Positions 51,001 to 64,000 of a DNA stretch of 64,000 nt are shown piece after piece. Below the pieces are notes generated by a model. The model made no database searches. It saw only the letters and a program-made list of their open reading frames with translations, and was not told the DNA's origin. The position numbers and the translations under genes are program-made. The stretch comes from Phoebastria nigripes (lineage: Eukaryota > Chordata > Aves > Procellariiformes > Diomedeidae): positions 1,766-65,765 of the forward strand of contig JAYKAV010002796.1 of the NCBI GenBank assembly GCA_035582835.1. The letters run 5' to 3'. How positions within the stretch are numbered: position 1 is the stretch's first letter; the number at the start of each line of letters is the position of its first letter.

Positions 51001-52936
51001 GAAATAAACACAGTTTAATTTGGAGCTTGTGAGGGGGAGCAAGAAGGAAGAAGGAAGAGCCCTCAAGGTGTCTTTAACTTCCACTAGGTGGCATATCCTC
51101 ATTTTAGGCTATTCTACAGAAAAACCTCTTAAAACAGTTGTTCTTCAAGAAGCCCAGTCAAAACTGTCCTAAGGAAAAAAAGAAAACCATTTAGTGACAG
51201 TTAAGTTTGCAGTCAGGCACACTCCCTACAACATGGCAAGACTCTGTCTGTTCCTCTACACCTTCACACTGCACACGGTGCTGCCAAAAGCTCAATTCAA
51301 CGCTCCATAAAGCTTTCACTTTCATCTCCAGCCGGCACTCAAACAGAATACGTGTTCTGACTTAATCAAGCTTGCACTCAATGCAAAGCCGTAACAGTGA
51401 TCTCATCAGCTCTTACATGGGTGATACCACGAGATCAGCACATCTGACTGTCTCACGCACCATGCCCTAGGGAAGCGATTTTCCTTTAATGCTGCTGAGG
51501 TCACTGCTACTACTTCTGCACGAAAACAAACAAATCCTGCCTCATCCCCACGTGCAATAAGGGGCATAACAGCACAGCAGGGAATGGCTAGGAAGGGATT
51601 CCAGGCAAGAAAGATGTCAAATATGAAACACCATGATAGCCTGTTTACAGCCGAGCACAGACTGTGCTTAGATGTCGCTAAGCCCAGGACTCTGCCAGAG
51701 CTGAGAAGCTCACAATGCAAGGCAGCGGGCTGGGGAGAAGCAGGCATGGACCACGACAGAGAAAACAGCAGGATCACCACCTCTGCACGGCGTTCCCCGT
51801 TCAGCCGTGTGAGCCTGGTCCACTGCACTATGCTACTCACTAGAGCCACGGCAGAGACTGACTATGAGGATTAAGGTGGTGGGTGTTTTATCCTGGGTAA
51901 AGACCCTTTTCCTTAGGTGTGCTTCTTTTGGCTCTGTTTCTCGATGGCAAAGAAGAAATACTAAATTTATGCTCCAACACAGATTTCCCTGTCCAAGCTG
52001 ATACAGTTGTAGCCAGACTCCCCTAGTTCTGTGATGGCATTTTATCTTAGCATGTAGTAATCTGCCTGCACTGAAGAGAAGATGCTCACAGAGTAAGTCT
52101 TCCTGCTACACAGTAAAAACTCCTTCTCCAACCCCTTGCCTAGAAACAGAAAACAAATCCTGGCCTGTCACGTTCAGCAAATAGGACATGTTCTGTATTA
52201 TTAAATATTAAACAGGGTCTTCTACAGCTGAAGCACACTTGGTTCTTATGCTGAAAATGTAGTCATGAGGATCAATCATTTTGTGTCTAAGACAACTTTA
52301 AAAAACTTCCAGAAGCTTCAGAACATATAAAAAATAATGTTCAGAAAGCTTTGTTTTACATTGCAGGGCAAACAGATAACTTGCGCAAGAATGCTACCAT
52401 CTGCTGTTGGTAAAAGTGAACTGATGCTGTTTTCCATTGAGAAAAAGTGGTAGTTTGAATTAAAAATCCTTTCTAATTATCTGCTAGCTTAAATCAGCTT
52501 ATGTCTCCAAGTAATTCTAGAAAATACATAGATTGTGCCAATGGTATTCCTCAAAGATAGCAAAAAAAGATAGTTAACAATATTTACAAAACTACCAAGC
52601 AAAGAAAAAAAAAGTAGATTAAGCAGCAATTTCAGCCAACTCCCTTACACAAAGAAAGAGCGTAAAGAGGTAGCACACACTCCCAAAAAGAACAGAGAAG
52701 ATAATTGGGGCTTTAAGTGACTTTGCACTCTGAACAAGGCATAAAGATAATTCCCAAAGCTGAATATTCAGCCTGAAGTCATTCCCAACCATCCTGTCAC
52801 CTGGTATTTGATTCTATCCTGCACTTCTTGCTTCAGCAGACCACCAGTTAGTGACAAATGGAGGCCAGACTTGATTTTTTAAAATAACTTATTAACTTTA
52901 TATTCTACCTCTTTCTTATTTTATTCCTTCCTCTTC

Positions 52937-53755
52937 TTACAACATGACAGAGTGACACTGAAAAAATTCCCAAACTCTAACAATTAGATGTCCATATGAA
53001 AAAGCACAGTGCATTGCTACTCGGTTTTTCAAAAGGTTAACATCCTTGGTCCCACCATCTCTGGCATCAATCTGTGACTTACGAGCCTGTGATAGAGGTG
53101 AAATCCGTTCACACTCTGAATTCCCTGCAATCTCTCCTCCATTCTTCTTGAACGGGTGGAAAGGCACTTTCTTCCCCTCCAGATCCAGCAGATATAAAGG
53201 GAGAGGTTTTTGCTACAGGACCCAGCCATCAGCTTCTGGGTTGATATGAAGGCTCTGAGGACACTTGGTCTTGGTTAGTCAAACCCTCTTCATAGCTTGT
53301 CTCCTTGTTCTTCAAATTATCAAGGGTTGCTTCACACACTTCGTGAAGTAACAGCTGTGCCAGGGTGGTGTAAATCTCACTATAATCCACAGAATTTGGA
53401 ATGGCAACACTGAAATGACCCAGGGGTTTAGTTAAACTCATGCTGCTCCTTGGCCGGGCTCTGAGAATGGCATATGCACTAAAGCTGCATGTCTCACATT
53501 CAGGAAGAGTTGCTTTGGTTTCCATTTAGCAAGGCATTTTTGAAAACTGAGCACTGTCCCTTATTTGTTTACCTCTAATCCAGGAAACTGAAGTTCATTA
53601 TTACACAGATCCTTCAGCACTGAAAGTCCACAGGCATGACGTAATGCAAAACAGCTGTGTCCAAAGTTGGAATTTTTCAATAAGCTTGCTGAGTGTATCT
53701 TTCTTACCCTAAACAAAAGGCATGAAACTGCAAGAATGCCATGCTGTTTATTCAA
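52937..53755 (-). other. Cluster of unassigned minus-strand ORFs in the ATG10 intron
   Basis: Frames at 53561-53755, 53229-53525 and 52937-53229 follow each other with only short gaps on the same strand as ATG10. Donor-like sites end two of them (gattagag|gtaaac; caggctc|gtaagt). The middle frame (SMSLTKPLGHFSVAIPNSVD...) looks protein-like but I do not recognise it, and it does not align to ATG10. It could be a decayed gene, a pseudo-exon set, or chance. Confidence 0.2.
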
Positions 53756-54885
53756 AACCTGAAAGATAGGAATATGTCACACACCGATAGGAAAAACACA
53801 AAAGCACATGAGATTAAAAGAAATCCTGAGCCAAGACCCATTAACCAGGAGCCTCTAAAAAGGGAAAAGGCTGAGGGAGGCCTGAAGAAGAGCTGTTGAG
53901 CATCAGGGAAAACACTCCGAGAGCATCAGGTCTGATTCAGTCAAATCCTAAATTCCAAATCCTGTACATAATGGCATCCCCACGAGGCTTAATGTACGTT
54001 CAAGGTTAAATCACTGACACAGTAGCTCTGAGGAGGAAGTACTGGACAGCTGCCAATAAAAATGCAAGAGTTATCAAAGCCCTGAATGATTTCAGAATTG
54101 GTAACGGGCTACAGAGCCTTTTCATTGCCAGGTCACCAGTTCAGGTTTGGCCCGGGCTGGCGGTAGCTAGAACTCATTACTGTACAACGGCTGTATATGC
54201 AATTGTCAGGTTTCGCACAGTCAAAGTGCCATTAATTAGTGCCCTTGCTGGTAGTCACTGCAGATGAATCCAGAACTGAAGATGACGGTTTATCTTGTCA
54301 CCGTAGGAGGCAGTCCCTGTAGGTCAGCTCTGAAGTCAGGAAAAGCAGGAAACTCGTGCTTCAGCTGCTCATGGCATGCCCTGAGAGAGGGCTGTGCGTC
54401 TGCAGTATGATGAATCCCAAGTCTGTCTCAAACACTATCAAAAGTGTGAGAATGAATGAAAGTTTGTGCTGCATCAGCTTCATGAGCATATTTACTACCT
54501 GCTGCAGTCATCTGGTGGAATGATGATATTCCACGTGCAGTGAAATGTATCCTGCAAACATCAGGGCAGCAATAGTAGCCTTCAGCTAGCCTGATCCATG
54601 AGCCAGTTACATGAAAAATACTAAGTCCTACTGGGACTTCATGCAAAAAAAACCCCACTTTAAATAGTATAAAAGAGTCTTCCCACTTTTAGTTTACAAT
54701 TAATCTTTTTCCAATTGGTCATGTAGCAATGCATTTTAGAGAGTAATGTGTGAGAGTTTCAAGTCAATTCTCACAATTACTCACTGGCATTGTACAGCAA
54801 GAACCCATTTGTGGGTTGCCCACAACTCTTCTGGACAGTAATACACTGACACACAGTTTATGTGAAATCAACAGCATTATTTTCT

Positions 54886-54922
54886 TGTATCTATCTATGA
54901 TCTTGTATCTATCTATCTATGA
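54886..54922. repeat. Short TATC tetranucleotide repeat
   Basis: Two runs of tatctatctatg-type units are separated by gatcttg. It is a small microsatellite. Confidence 0.7.
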
Positions 54923-55855
54923 GGCTGATTCATAACACTTCTGTTCAGCACCACACACTGGAGTCCATCATACATCTGCATATCCCTCTGAGTCTGACCC
55001 AACTTTCATGGGAAATAAAATTTTTACAGGCCGCAACTAGCTCCAGTAAATTTGAAAGCTCAAAATGTTGCTTCATTTATTTTCTGTAGAAAGACCTCTT
55101 TACTAGATGACTTCAACAAAGACTTGTAAAGATGTTCTGTACCCATTTCTGTAGCTGTTACCTCAACTCCTCCCATACAAAACCATGCAAGAGATAGATG
55201 GATGAAAGATGTGAAATGTTTCATTGAGCAGTTTGAAAATCAATGTAGTTTTGTTTAGGAATGCTACACAAGATTGAATCTGACTGAGCACTGGCAGCCA
55301 CAACAGCTTACTATTTGTTAGCTGCGCAACTATAACCATCTGTGCCCAGGTGGTGAACTGCCTCGGTTGTGAGGTTAAACTGGTGAGCTTAAACCTCTTT
55401 CACTGAGGTTTGTATTAGATAGAGTGCCTGAGCCCTTGGCAACAACAACAAAAAATGAATGCTACAGGCTCCCAGAGGACTGAAAAACATGTCACTTGAG
55501 CAGCAGTTTTTTCTATGTGGTGTAAGAAGGCCTCTTCCCATAAAGTCCATCAGGGATGTGAAGGCTTGATCAGCCATCCTTCACCTGTCCTGTCATCGTT
55601 TACTAATGAAACTGGACTGCCCCTACAGGGTCATCAAGAGTTAAGATGTAAAAAACTAACTTCATCCCCTCTCCTGTGCAGTGCCTACAGCACAGTGAAA
55701 TGTTAAGACATGAATCTGAACAGTGGCAAAGATTGGTGGTTCCTAAGGACAAGTATAATTAAGTCTAAAACTTCCCTCAGATTGGATTATGTCATTTTAT
55801 CAAGCAGTGCGTATAGGAAATACTATCCATGTCAGATTTAAATTAAAAATAAACA

Positions 55856-56390
55856 TTACTTCAGGTAACGGGTAATTGCCTGTAGGTATCTGTACTGAGC
55901 TCTGCTCTTCTCTTCCCCAGCCAGCAGGTATTTTGTTGTCAGTACATCTCTTGTAACAGCACCATTTATTTTCTCTGTCATAAATGGAGCTCTTCCACTA
56001 GTAATGTCTTCTATTTTCTCCAGTGCTACATTAAACTGCCTGCGAGCATCCATCATAACATTTATGGTCTCTCCATTTATGATAGTGCAAGGGATTTGTG
56101 CCTGAAACTGCCTCTTCCCCGATCCAGTTTGCATGATGTTGCTTTGCAAAAATAAATTCATGGACGGGTATCAAAACTTCCATGCAGGATACTACCACCA
56201 AATGCCACAGCCAGGACCAATTCTTTTCAGACATCTTCCCAGCAGTGTTCGCAGTCATCAGGTCAGAAAAAGAAGGCACGATTAATAAAACATGCCCCCC
56301 ATAATCTTTTCCATTTAGGGAAATGGAAATAGTGATGCAATGAATAAAGAAGTTGCACGCTCTTCCCTTTTCACAAATTTTTGACCACAC
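55856..56390 (-). other. Two overlapping unassigned ORFs
   Basis: A 119-codon frame (56031-56390) overlaps a 101-codon frame (55856-56161) on the same strand. The second (GSGKRQFQAQIPCTIINGET... to a TAA) is rich in charged residues with a helical C-terminus (TTKYLLAGEEKSRAQYRYLQ). I recognise neither. Overlapping long frames in AT-rich DNA suggest a decayed coding sequence with a frameshift. The parent family is unknown, and a retroelement or endogenous viral origin is only a possibility. Confidence 0.25.
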
Positions 56391-56399
56391 TTACTGAAA

Positions 56400-59300
56400 C
56401 AAATGCCTGTTTTTAAGTAAAAATCCTTCACACAAGATTCTGATACTGTTAAGTGTTTTGTGTTCTTGAATTCACAAGTCTATCTTCTTTTTCATTCCTT
56501 ATTTTTATATACATCAATAATAACTTTCTTGTTAATAAAATCTAACTCTACTCATTCAGAAAGAAAGTAATAAAATTTTGCTCTTCAGATTGACTGTGTG
56601 TCCCACAACCAGAACAGTAACTGTGCACACGTGGAAGTTAAACTGTTGAACTTGAGGTTAAAGGGATTACTTTATGCTTAAATTACACATGAGCTCAGGT
56701 TCGGGTGTAAAAAGTGAGTAACATTTTTATGAATGAGGGCTAGGGAACTTTAAACCTGAGCACTGAAGCCAGATGAGTATATGCACGTTGTGTTTACAAG
56801 GACCAGTAACGGTGCTTGCAAAGGCAACAGGACAGCCACAGGTGTCACAAGAAAAATGTTCTAAACTCCCCTCTCTCCCCTTCTCCTCACAGATTTCCCT
56901 CTAATAATGGAATTACTACAACAGAAACTTTATTACTATGGAATCACTATGTTGCAGACGCAACATTATGGAACTGTAATTACACAGGGAACTTTTATCA
57001 TCCTGATAGAAGGTATAGATCATAGTAATAAAGCTGTTGTTAGGATACTAATTGTATAGGGCTTCTCCATCCTACTGACATAGGTTGCAACATTTCTATT
57101 AATGTGGCCATTTCATAAAATAAATGTTTTAGTAATAGGATTGGTATTGGTTACAGAGAAATTATAACTAAAAAAAATTTCAGAGAGGGCAAAATGGCTG
57201 TTGAAAGAAATGTGCTTGCTGTAATAGCCATCAATTCCAAAAAAGCCTAAAAAAAGTCATCAACTCCAAAAAATCCATTTATCCTAGTGGGCATGGGATA
57301 CAGCTTATTACCAGGGACAGGTGACATATTTATAGTCGCCTTGATTTCAATTTACAAGCAGAAGCCAAGTCATCCTACTGACATAACTGAGGAAAGTTTC
57401 TATAACTTTGCTGTAAAACCCAGAGAAGCACTCCCACTGCTAAGCCCGTTGAAGATGAAACAATCTGCTTGTCTGTAACGGGTGCCGAAGAACCACTATG
57501 AAAGTGCAACTACCGCTGTTCTCCTGCATTTTCTTAGACAATCAAAATAAATCTGCAACGGTACTGAGCAAGGGAAAACTTGAAGGGACTCTGATGAGAC
57601 AAAGAAGTGCACACTAGACCAAAAAAGCAAATTTCTGTCATTACTGAACCTCTTTTTGGAGGAGAAGGCTGCAGAGGGATTTTGATTTATGCTCAAGTTC
57701 TTCTTTGCAGACAAGCAGTTGCAATTGCCCTTATGATTTAATGTATCTGCTCCCTGTGTATGTCGAAAGACATACCAACTAACTTTAGTGACAAGTTTTT
57801 ATTAATACTTTTACTACTACTAACCCCACACAGCCAACTAAGCTGGATCCTATCCTTCTTTCATCAAATATGAAGTCCAAGCTGAAGAGGCAATTAATCG
57901 AATGGCTAAGTTTTTCTGAGGAAAATGGAGTTGCTTTGGCAGATCCTACAACACAAACATACGAGGACACTTAACGCTGCCAGAATTTCTGTAACATGAA
58001 CCACACCTACCACTTTGTACCTGCTGTTTCAAATCTGTTATGGCCATGAAGGCAGAAATGCAGGTTCTGAAGAAACAAACACTTCATGGCACAAACTGGT
58101 CTTTTCGTAAAGGACGTCTTAAAACCCTGCTAATGTCATTAAGCCTGGCTGATCACAGCCTGAATACCACCTCTTGACTGCAGCTTGCAATGAAAGTGTC
58201 TCTTCCTTGGGACAGAGCTCTGACCACCATGCTCCATGCACACACCACTTCTATATTGCTAGCTTACTGCTACTTATGTTGACAGCTGCGGCTTCTGCTG
58301 AATGTGACAGCTGAATATGTCTACAGTTCGATGCCACAAAAACATCAATCTTGCTTTTCCATTTTTAAAGCTATCAAAACTACCAGGCTGCATCCAAAAC
58401 CAGAACAATACCTCTATCCACGATCTTTGAAGACAGCTTTACTTCTCTTGTACAATGCACAGTGCAAGTTAGAAAGTCACAGACAAAGCCGGTTTGCCAG
58501 AAGTAAAGTGTTTTCAAGGGTGGCAGATGGAAATGGGTTTAAATCAGAAGTTTTACTTTAGTTTACTTTACATCTTTAGGCCCTTCCTATTTTAGGTGTA
58601 TTCACAAGATAAATATATTCTCCATATAGTGATCTCTATAACTAGGACAATGATAACAACAGAGAAGACTACCATAAGATCTGATGTGCATATGCGCTTT
58701 TTGTGCAGAGCTAACATATTATTGTAATACTTGATACTACAGAATACAAAATACAGTAACTAGATGACCAAGGCCTATTTCATATTTCATCCCCAAAATC
58801 AGTTTATCATCTGCCTGATTCTAGAATATTTACAGTTTTGAGAGGGTGGCGATCCTTTTTTACAATTTATAATTTTGTTATTTTTTGAAAAGTTATTGAA
58901 TAGCTAACACAATATCCTTGAAAGGCATACCTAAGAGGTAATGCAGGACAAGCACAACATTAATCTAGAATAGCCAACACTGCTGATATTTATGTATTTA
59001 TATATGTATATATTTATATATTTTTATATATAGAATAAGGTTTGAATTATTAATTTTAAGAACAAGAGGAATCAAAGCACTAGGTGACGCTCAGACAAAA
59101 CTATGTTTTTAAAGCTTAAACTTCTCACAGGCATGTAACTTGCATTTAGGATTCTTTAAGAAAACTTTATAGTTAAAATTGGCAGGACCATAGTCATATT
59201 GTCAAGAAATGGCATCTCAGCCATTTTCCTAAGAAAATAAACAGATGATTCTTTTTCCATGCTTGCCAAAATAAGATTAATTCAGTTGTCACCATTTTAG

Positions 59301-60660
59301 TTATGTAGTTTATAGTCTTAATTAATTACTATTTAAAATCTGTTCTTAAGTTAAGAGATTCATCTAAGGTGCAAAACTGAAAGATACAACAAGCTGTGGA
59401 AGTATGGAAAAGATATTGGAGACAGATTTCCTACCCAGATTAAAAAATGGTAAGTTAAGAAAAAAAATCCATACTAGCATTTGACAAATGTGCCCTGAAA
59501 GGGTTCATTTTATAATCCCAGGAATTCCTGGACAAAAAGATATTGGGAAGAGAGACTTCATAAGACTTTTGAGTTTGAAATACTGTAACCAGCAAATGGG
59601 ATGGCATATATTCCTACCTCCTCTTCACAGTTTATCAAGAAGGTAGTATGACTGATAGCTGTAACAGTCAGAAGACAGACAATTACCACAAGGTAATGAA
59701 TGGAAAGCAAATTTCTGCTGCAGCAGAGCAGTAGAACACTAATTTAACTGTATCAAATATAGGGACGCAATGACGTGTCCACAGAAGTGTGACTTAACCC
59801 TCATTTTGAGTTCAGGACAAGGGAAGAGTTTCTTTGTTCCTCATCTCTCCCTGTCGTGGCAGACGTCTGTGCTCCCCTCCTCCAGTCAAAGCATCTTATA
59901 TTACCTATCATTTGAAATAACATTTGTTGGACCAAGTATTCTGAATCACTATTGAAACTGAATATCCAATGTTCTTGCACAGACACGGTAGGACTGTCAA
60001 TATTCATGTTAATTCTCCTAATGATAGACTCAATATAACACTACAAACTTTGTACTACCTAAAAGTCAGTTGTCACAAGTTTTCCCAAGGTACTTACAGT
60101 TCTCTACACGCAGCATGGGGGAGTCAGAGCTTTGAACAGGGATTAGCACCCACTAGAACAGCGAATGCTAGCATGACAAAGGTGGGCAACAGAAAACAGC
60201 AAAAGGACACTGAAACTGTCTCCCGCAAGGCTAAAGTGCTCGCTCAGGACTGCAGCTAAACGCTTTGATGAAACTGGTATTCGGAGTTTAGAAAAGACTT
60301 TGATCACATCAGTGTCTTGGTCAACACAGGACTGAAATGCCAAGCTCTCTTCTGAGAGCACAGAGGAGCTACAGCTTACGGAAGCTTGAATCCACCGTTT
60401 CTATAGGAGCCATAGCTCCCACTCTGCAGGGGGATTTTGGGTGGTCTCTCTCCTTATTCTTGAATCAGGTTGCTATGCAGTCAGAAATACAATATACAAA
60501 AAGAGGAGCCAAAAAAGGACTCTGGTTGACTTTCAACTTCAAGGGCTGTCAGCTGGTTTTGTGAGCCTTGGAGATTGTATACAGCTTCATATACAAGCCT
60601 GACTATATGGAGTAAACTCATCTCCTTGGCTGAGTTCACTTTCTTTTTTGAACCTCAGAC
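56400..60660. other. Presumed ATG10 intron, no gene seen
   Basis: The stretch is AT-rich. An imperfect tandem duplication of the phrase catcaantccaaaaaa lies near 57228-57276. No reading frame matches the missing ATG10 exons or any other family I know. Confidence 0.5.
58983..59034. repeat. AT-rich low-complexity tract
   Basis: Imperfect tatatttatata units run for about 50 bases within the presumed ATG10 intron. Confidence 0.75.
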
Positions 60661-60668
60661 TGCCTTAA

Positions 60669-60990
60669 AAATGTAAGAAGTGCCTGACTGGATTGGACCA
60701 ATGGTCCATCTAGCAATGCATTCTGTCTCCAACAGCGGCAGTTGGAACAGCTATTTTGGGAGAACACAAGCCTGGCCGCTTTCTGTGGTTCACTCTCCTT
60801 CTACTGCTCCAGCATGTCTGCTGCATTAAGGATGATGGAGGATACATTCCTGCCTGGTAATTTTGCACCCATTTATGGACAGGTGGTCTCATGAATTTGT
60901 CTAAATACTTTTGAACTGCTGATACCATCTGCTTCCACAACTTGAGAGCACAGGTGCTTAGGCATAAATTGCTTTCTGTTAACATGGATA
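60669..60990 (+). repeat. Ancient amniote interspersed repeat, fragment 3
   Basis: The phrases gactggattggaccaatgg, tccatctag and then tgtctccaacagcggcag, followed later by catgaatttgtctaaata and cttccacaacttgagagc, are the order seen in a repeat found widely in turtles, crocodilians and birds. It is strongly diverged. The minus-strand frame at 60710-60985 is a by-product of this repeat. Confidence 0.5.
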
Positions 60991-60999
60991 CCTAACTTC

Positions 61000-63900
61000 C
61001 ATTTAAATGGCAATTAGAATACTTTTTTAATATTTAAAAAAAAAAAAAAAAACATGCCAAAGGGCTTGACCAAAAGCCCTTGCTGCAGAAAACAAGAAGG
61101 GAAATTCTTACAAAGTTTTCAACACCTTGTGACCATACCAGTTGCCTCTCAAATGGAGTTGAATGTGTCATATATGATATCCACTTCTTTCATATTGTGC
61201 AATCAATGTTGTTGTATATTTTAGAATTTTTCACAAAAACATTCAGTAAGGGGGAATGTTCAGTAACCAGCTTCATGCCAGTAGTGAATTGTTAGAGGTC
61301 GTGGCAGTGGGAAGACAGAAGAGCAACCCACCTCAGCTTACAAGGAGAAAGGCCAGACGAGGGAGGGAACATGCTATTACAACTTCTTCCATAAAATCTC
61401 TGCTTGGGAAGCTCTGTGGAAGCAAAGCCACTGCTAGATAAATTATCTGTAAATGCAACGTGTAGCACTGAGACAGTTTTTCTACAGAAGTAGAAAAGAA
61501 TCAAGAGAATCAATACTATTACATTGTAATTAATTCAATTAATTACATATCTGTGTGGAAAATATTATTGAATCTTCATTTCAGAATAACTGATCAACTC
61601 AAGTAACAATAGTACCAGGACTCGAAAGTCTATCCTGAATTGTGCCCCAGAAATTGGCAAGGATCCTCCTGTTTTTTATCTCTACACTTAATTATCCATT
61701 AAGCCTCTGTATTTATTCTACCTCATTTAGTATTAGTCCACTACTTGGTCTTTTCCTCCTCTGAAATTAGTTGGACTAGGTTTATGTCCATAAAGTCTTA
61801 CTGGGAAAAGCATGATTAAACTGTAGGGCAGCTATACATTATTAATTAATGCTTAGTTTTAAAATAAAACCTACTTGCTAGCTTGTACAGCACTACCGCT
61901 TGGTTTAAACCACAGAAGTTCAATGCATCACAGAAAATTTTAGTTGGAAATAAATACCCACCCAGCTTTCCCATTCTTAGATTTTTCCCTGTGAAACAGC
62001 TTTCCCATCTATACTGGTAAAGACTGCCTTCCTCAGGAAGTTGTACTAATAATTTTCCAAAAATATTAGCAGGGGATCCATAGCAACTGTTGATATGACT
62101 CAAAATGATTTAAGAGCGATCTTAGCAACCTTCTGTTAAGATATACTGTATACAGCCTCCCCCACTTAGCAAAATCCCACAATATGGCAAGAAAGATTTG
62201 TATGTCTAAGAATAGCTACCTACACACATTTTTCAAGATGACTGAGTCATAATGATTTAAATCCTCCCTACCACAGTTTCAGCAAGATGTGCCTCTACAA
62301 CACTGTATCAATGTGTTCTGTTCAGAGTTTAGAATCTTTCTCCTTTTCTAAATCACACCATTAACATCCCTGACATTTTAGAAATAATGTTTATTGATTT
62401 TTCTGTTAACACTGCTATAAATGAAGTGATGTAATGGACAGGATTATTGAAGTACAATAAAGAATCCGTCTTCCAGATTCTGAACCACATATTGAAAAAG
62501 AGCAGACTCTGGATTAATATAGAAATAGTGCAGTTCTGTGCTGTTGTTATTTTAGTTTAGGGTTGGTTGACTACTTTTTATATGACAGAATGGACATATA
62601 ACAGAGATGATATTACAACTACCTAAGTATCAAATGACAGAAGAAAACCACCTCATTCAGATGAAATTGAGAAATAAATGTTGAGAGAAAAATTGACACA
62701 GGAGAATTCCTTATCACTTACTATTCTGAAAGTAAGAAATTAAGATCAGTACTTTGTGGGACAGAGTTGCTAACTCATCCCTTTTTATAGTAGAAGTGCT
62801 ATTAGTAAATGGAAACAGCTTTATTCGTTGTAGATGAGGACTCAGAAAAGGGCTGCGTAGTCTGCACCTGAAGATGCATGAACAATGCAGAAGGAAACCA
62901 GCAGAATCACCCAGTCCTAACTTGACTAGCATTGGTATCAACAGTCCACAGCTTTTTATCTTAAGGTTTATACAAGGTGAGCCTTTAAGCTAAGACTTGA
63001 AGCACTGTGGAGCATCTTTTAATAGACCACCACACAGACAATGATCTTCCATATTTAAGAATTTATTCAAGGTTCTAGAGCAGCAGGAACACACCAAAGG
63101 AGAAATAAACTTGGAAGAAAGGTGTATTTGCAGAGATCACTATTCGTAAGTTACGACCATTAGGTTTATCTTTTCTGCAGTGCCATGAAGGAGGGGCTCA
63201 TGAAAAAGAAGTTCTATGAGAAGACAGCATGACAGAATAACACAATCAATGCGACCACAGGAAACTTCTCATTCTTAAGAATCCTGAAGGTTTTTGCACC
63301 CTTCTGGAAGCAGAATTTCAGACTGGCAGAAGACCTGAGTTAATATAATCCTGAGGCTTAGATTTGCACTGTCCTCACAAACTGCCACATTTACAGTTGG
63401 TATGAGAATGCTCTGAATGTCTTTTTCTGGAGAGACAGCGAAGTGCTAAACAAGCAAAATGCTGATTTATTGTTGGCAAATCCAGAACCAAGGTATCACA
63501 CATGAAACACGTCCACTCCCGTGGCTGGGGGGAGTGCCCTGCACATGCACCTCTAAGTCACATTTTGGTAACAGAAGTAACTGCATCTGAACAGTCTTGG
63601 TTAAAAAGGTCAGAACGGGGAGGGATGTATGGACACGTGCTCTGTAACTTCCATAATCCTTCAGAGTCCTGACTCACAGATGAGTTTTTTAGATTATTTC
63701 TGCAGGACCTTCAAGTCACCAAGCTTTCATTCTTGTTTTATTGGGCAGTTTTTCAACTGTTGAGCCTCCTGTAATAATGCAATTCGATTTCTATCCTTGG
63801 ATGTTTGATTTTACATTCCATCATCACTAAGCCATTGATTAAGCCTTAGCACATATACTTGATTGTGTTTATGACTTTGTTTTCTCAGGGGAAGGTCAGG

Positions 63901-64000
63901 CTTTATGACAACATCACACTGTTAAAACCAAAATTTTTGGTGATACTTGGTACTGACTGTGATCAGGTTCATTCATCAGCTTTTAAAATTCTCTTGCTAG
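61000..64000. other. Presumed ATG10 intron to window end, no gene seen
   Basis: A poly-A run lies near 61035. Reading frames of 60-85 codons on both strands show no recognised motif. Confidence 0.45.

Noticed and set aside
51406..51874. Overlapping 147- and 96-codon frames on opposite strands
   Set aside because: They have no recognisable motif and lack splice context. They are probably chance in moderately GC-rich DNA.
54428..54658. Minus-strand frame with an RIHF motif, considered as a missing ATG10 exon (compare KIHF in ATG10)
   Set aside because: The similarity is limited to three or four residues, and the neighbouring conserved ATG10 residues are absent.

Overview
This window is vertebrate nuclear DNA, almost certainly from a bird. 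It holds multi-exon genes with GT-AG introns, CpG-island promoters, a CR1 retrotransposon 3' end with the typical avian tail, and several solo LTRs of avian endogenous-retrovirus type. About 30 isolated n calls mark ambiguous consensus bases. Three neighbouring genes can be recognised from conserved protein sequence: ATP6AP1L, RPS23 and ATG10. The same neighbours lie together on human 5q14. In birds this block is expected on the Z chromosome, which is inference.

Layout. Positions 1-12.6 kb are AT-rich with no recognised gene, apart from one long unassigned open frame at 8.8-9.3 kb. ATP6AP1L (minus strand) runs from a signal-peptide exon at 29.0 kb to a transmembrane exon at 13.0 kb. Seven coding exons join in phase into a 345-residue V-ATPase accessory-subunit-like protein. 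Its introns contain a pair of inverted solo LTRs (16.7 and 18.6 kb) and a CR1 fragment (22.7-23.3 kb). Between 29.6 and 33.8 kb lie exon-like pieces and an orphan CpG island with YY1 and ZNF143-type motifs. At 34.2-34.8 kb is a truncated, intron-containing, frameshifted copy of RPS23 exons 3 and 4. The intact RPS23 gene (plus strand, four exons, 143 residues) occupies 36.5-38.6 kb with its own CpG island. From 38.6 to 48.9 kb there is mostly non-coding DNA with ancient repeats. The last two coding exons of ATG10 (minus strand, including the active-site Cys) lie at 49.0-49.5 kb. The remaining 14.5 kb reads as ATG10 intron and holds another large solo LTR (49.9-51.0 kb), a diverged amniote repeat (60.7-61.0 kb) and a few unassigned ORFs.

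ATP6AP1L and RPS23 are transcribed away from each other, and RPS23 and ATG10 converge. The three genes do not form one pathway: V-ATPase accessory function, the small ribosomal subunit and autophagy conjugation. I did not find a clearly new biological system. The best candidates for follow-up are the 180-residue ORF at 8.8 kb, the decayed RPS23 duplicate beside an orphan promoter, and exon-like pieces upstream of ATP6AP1L.
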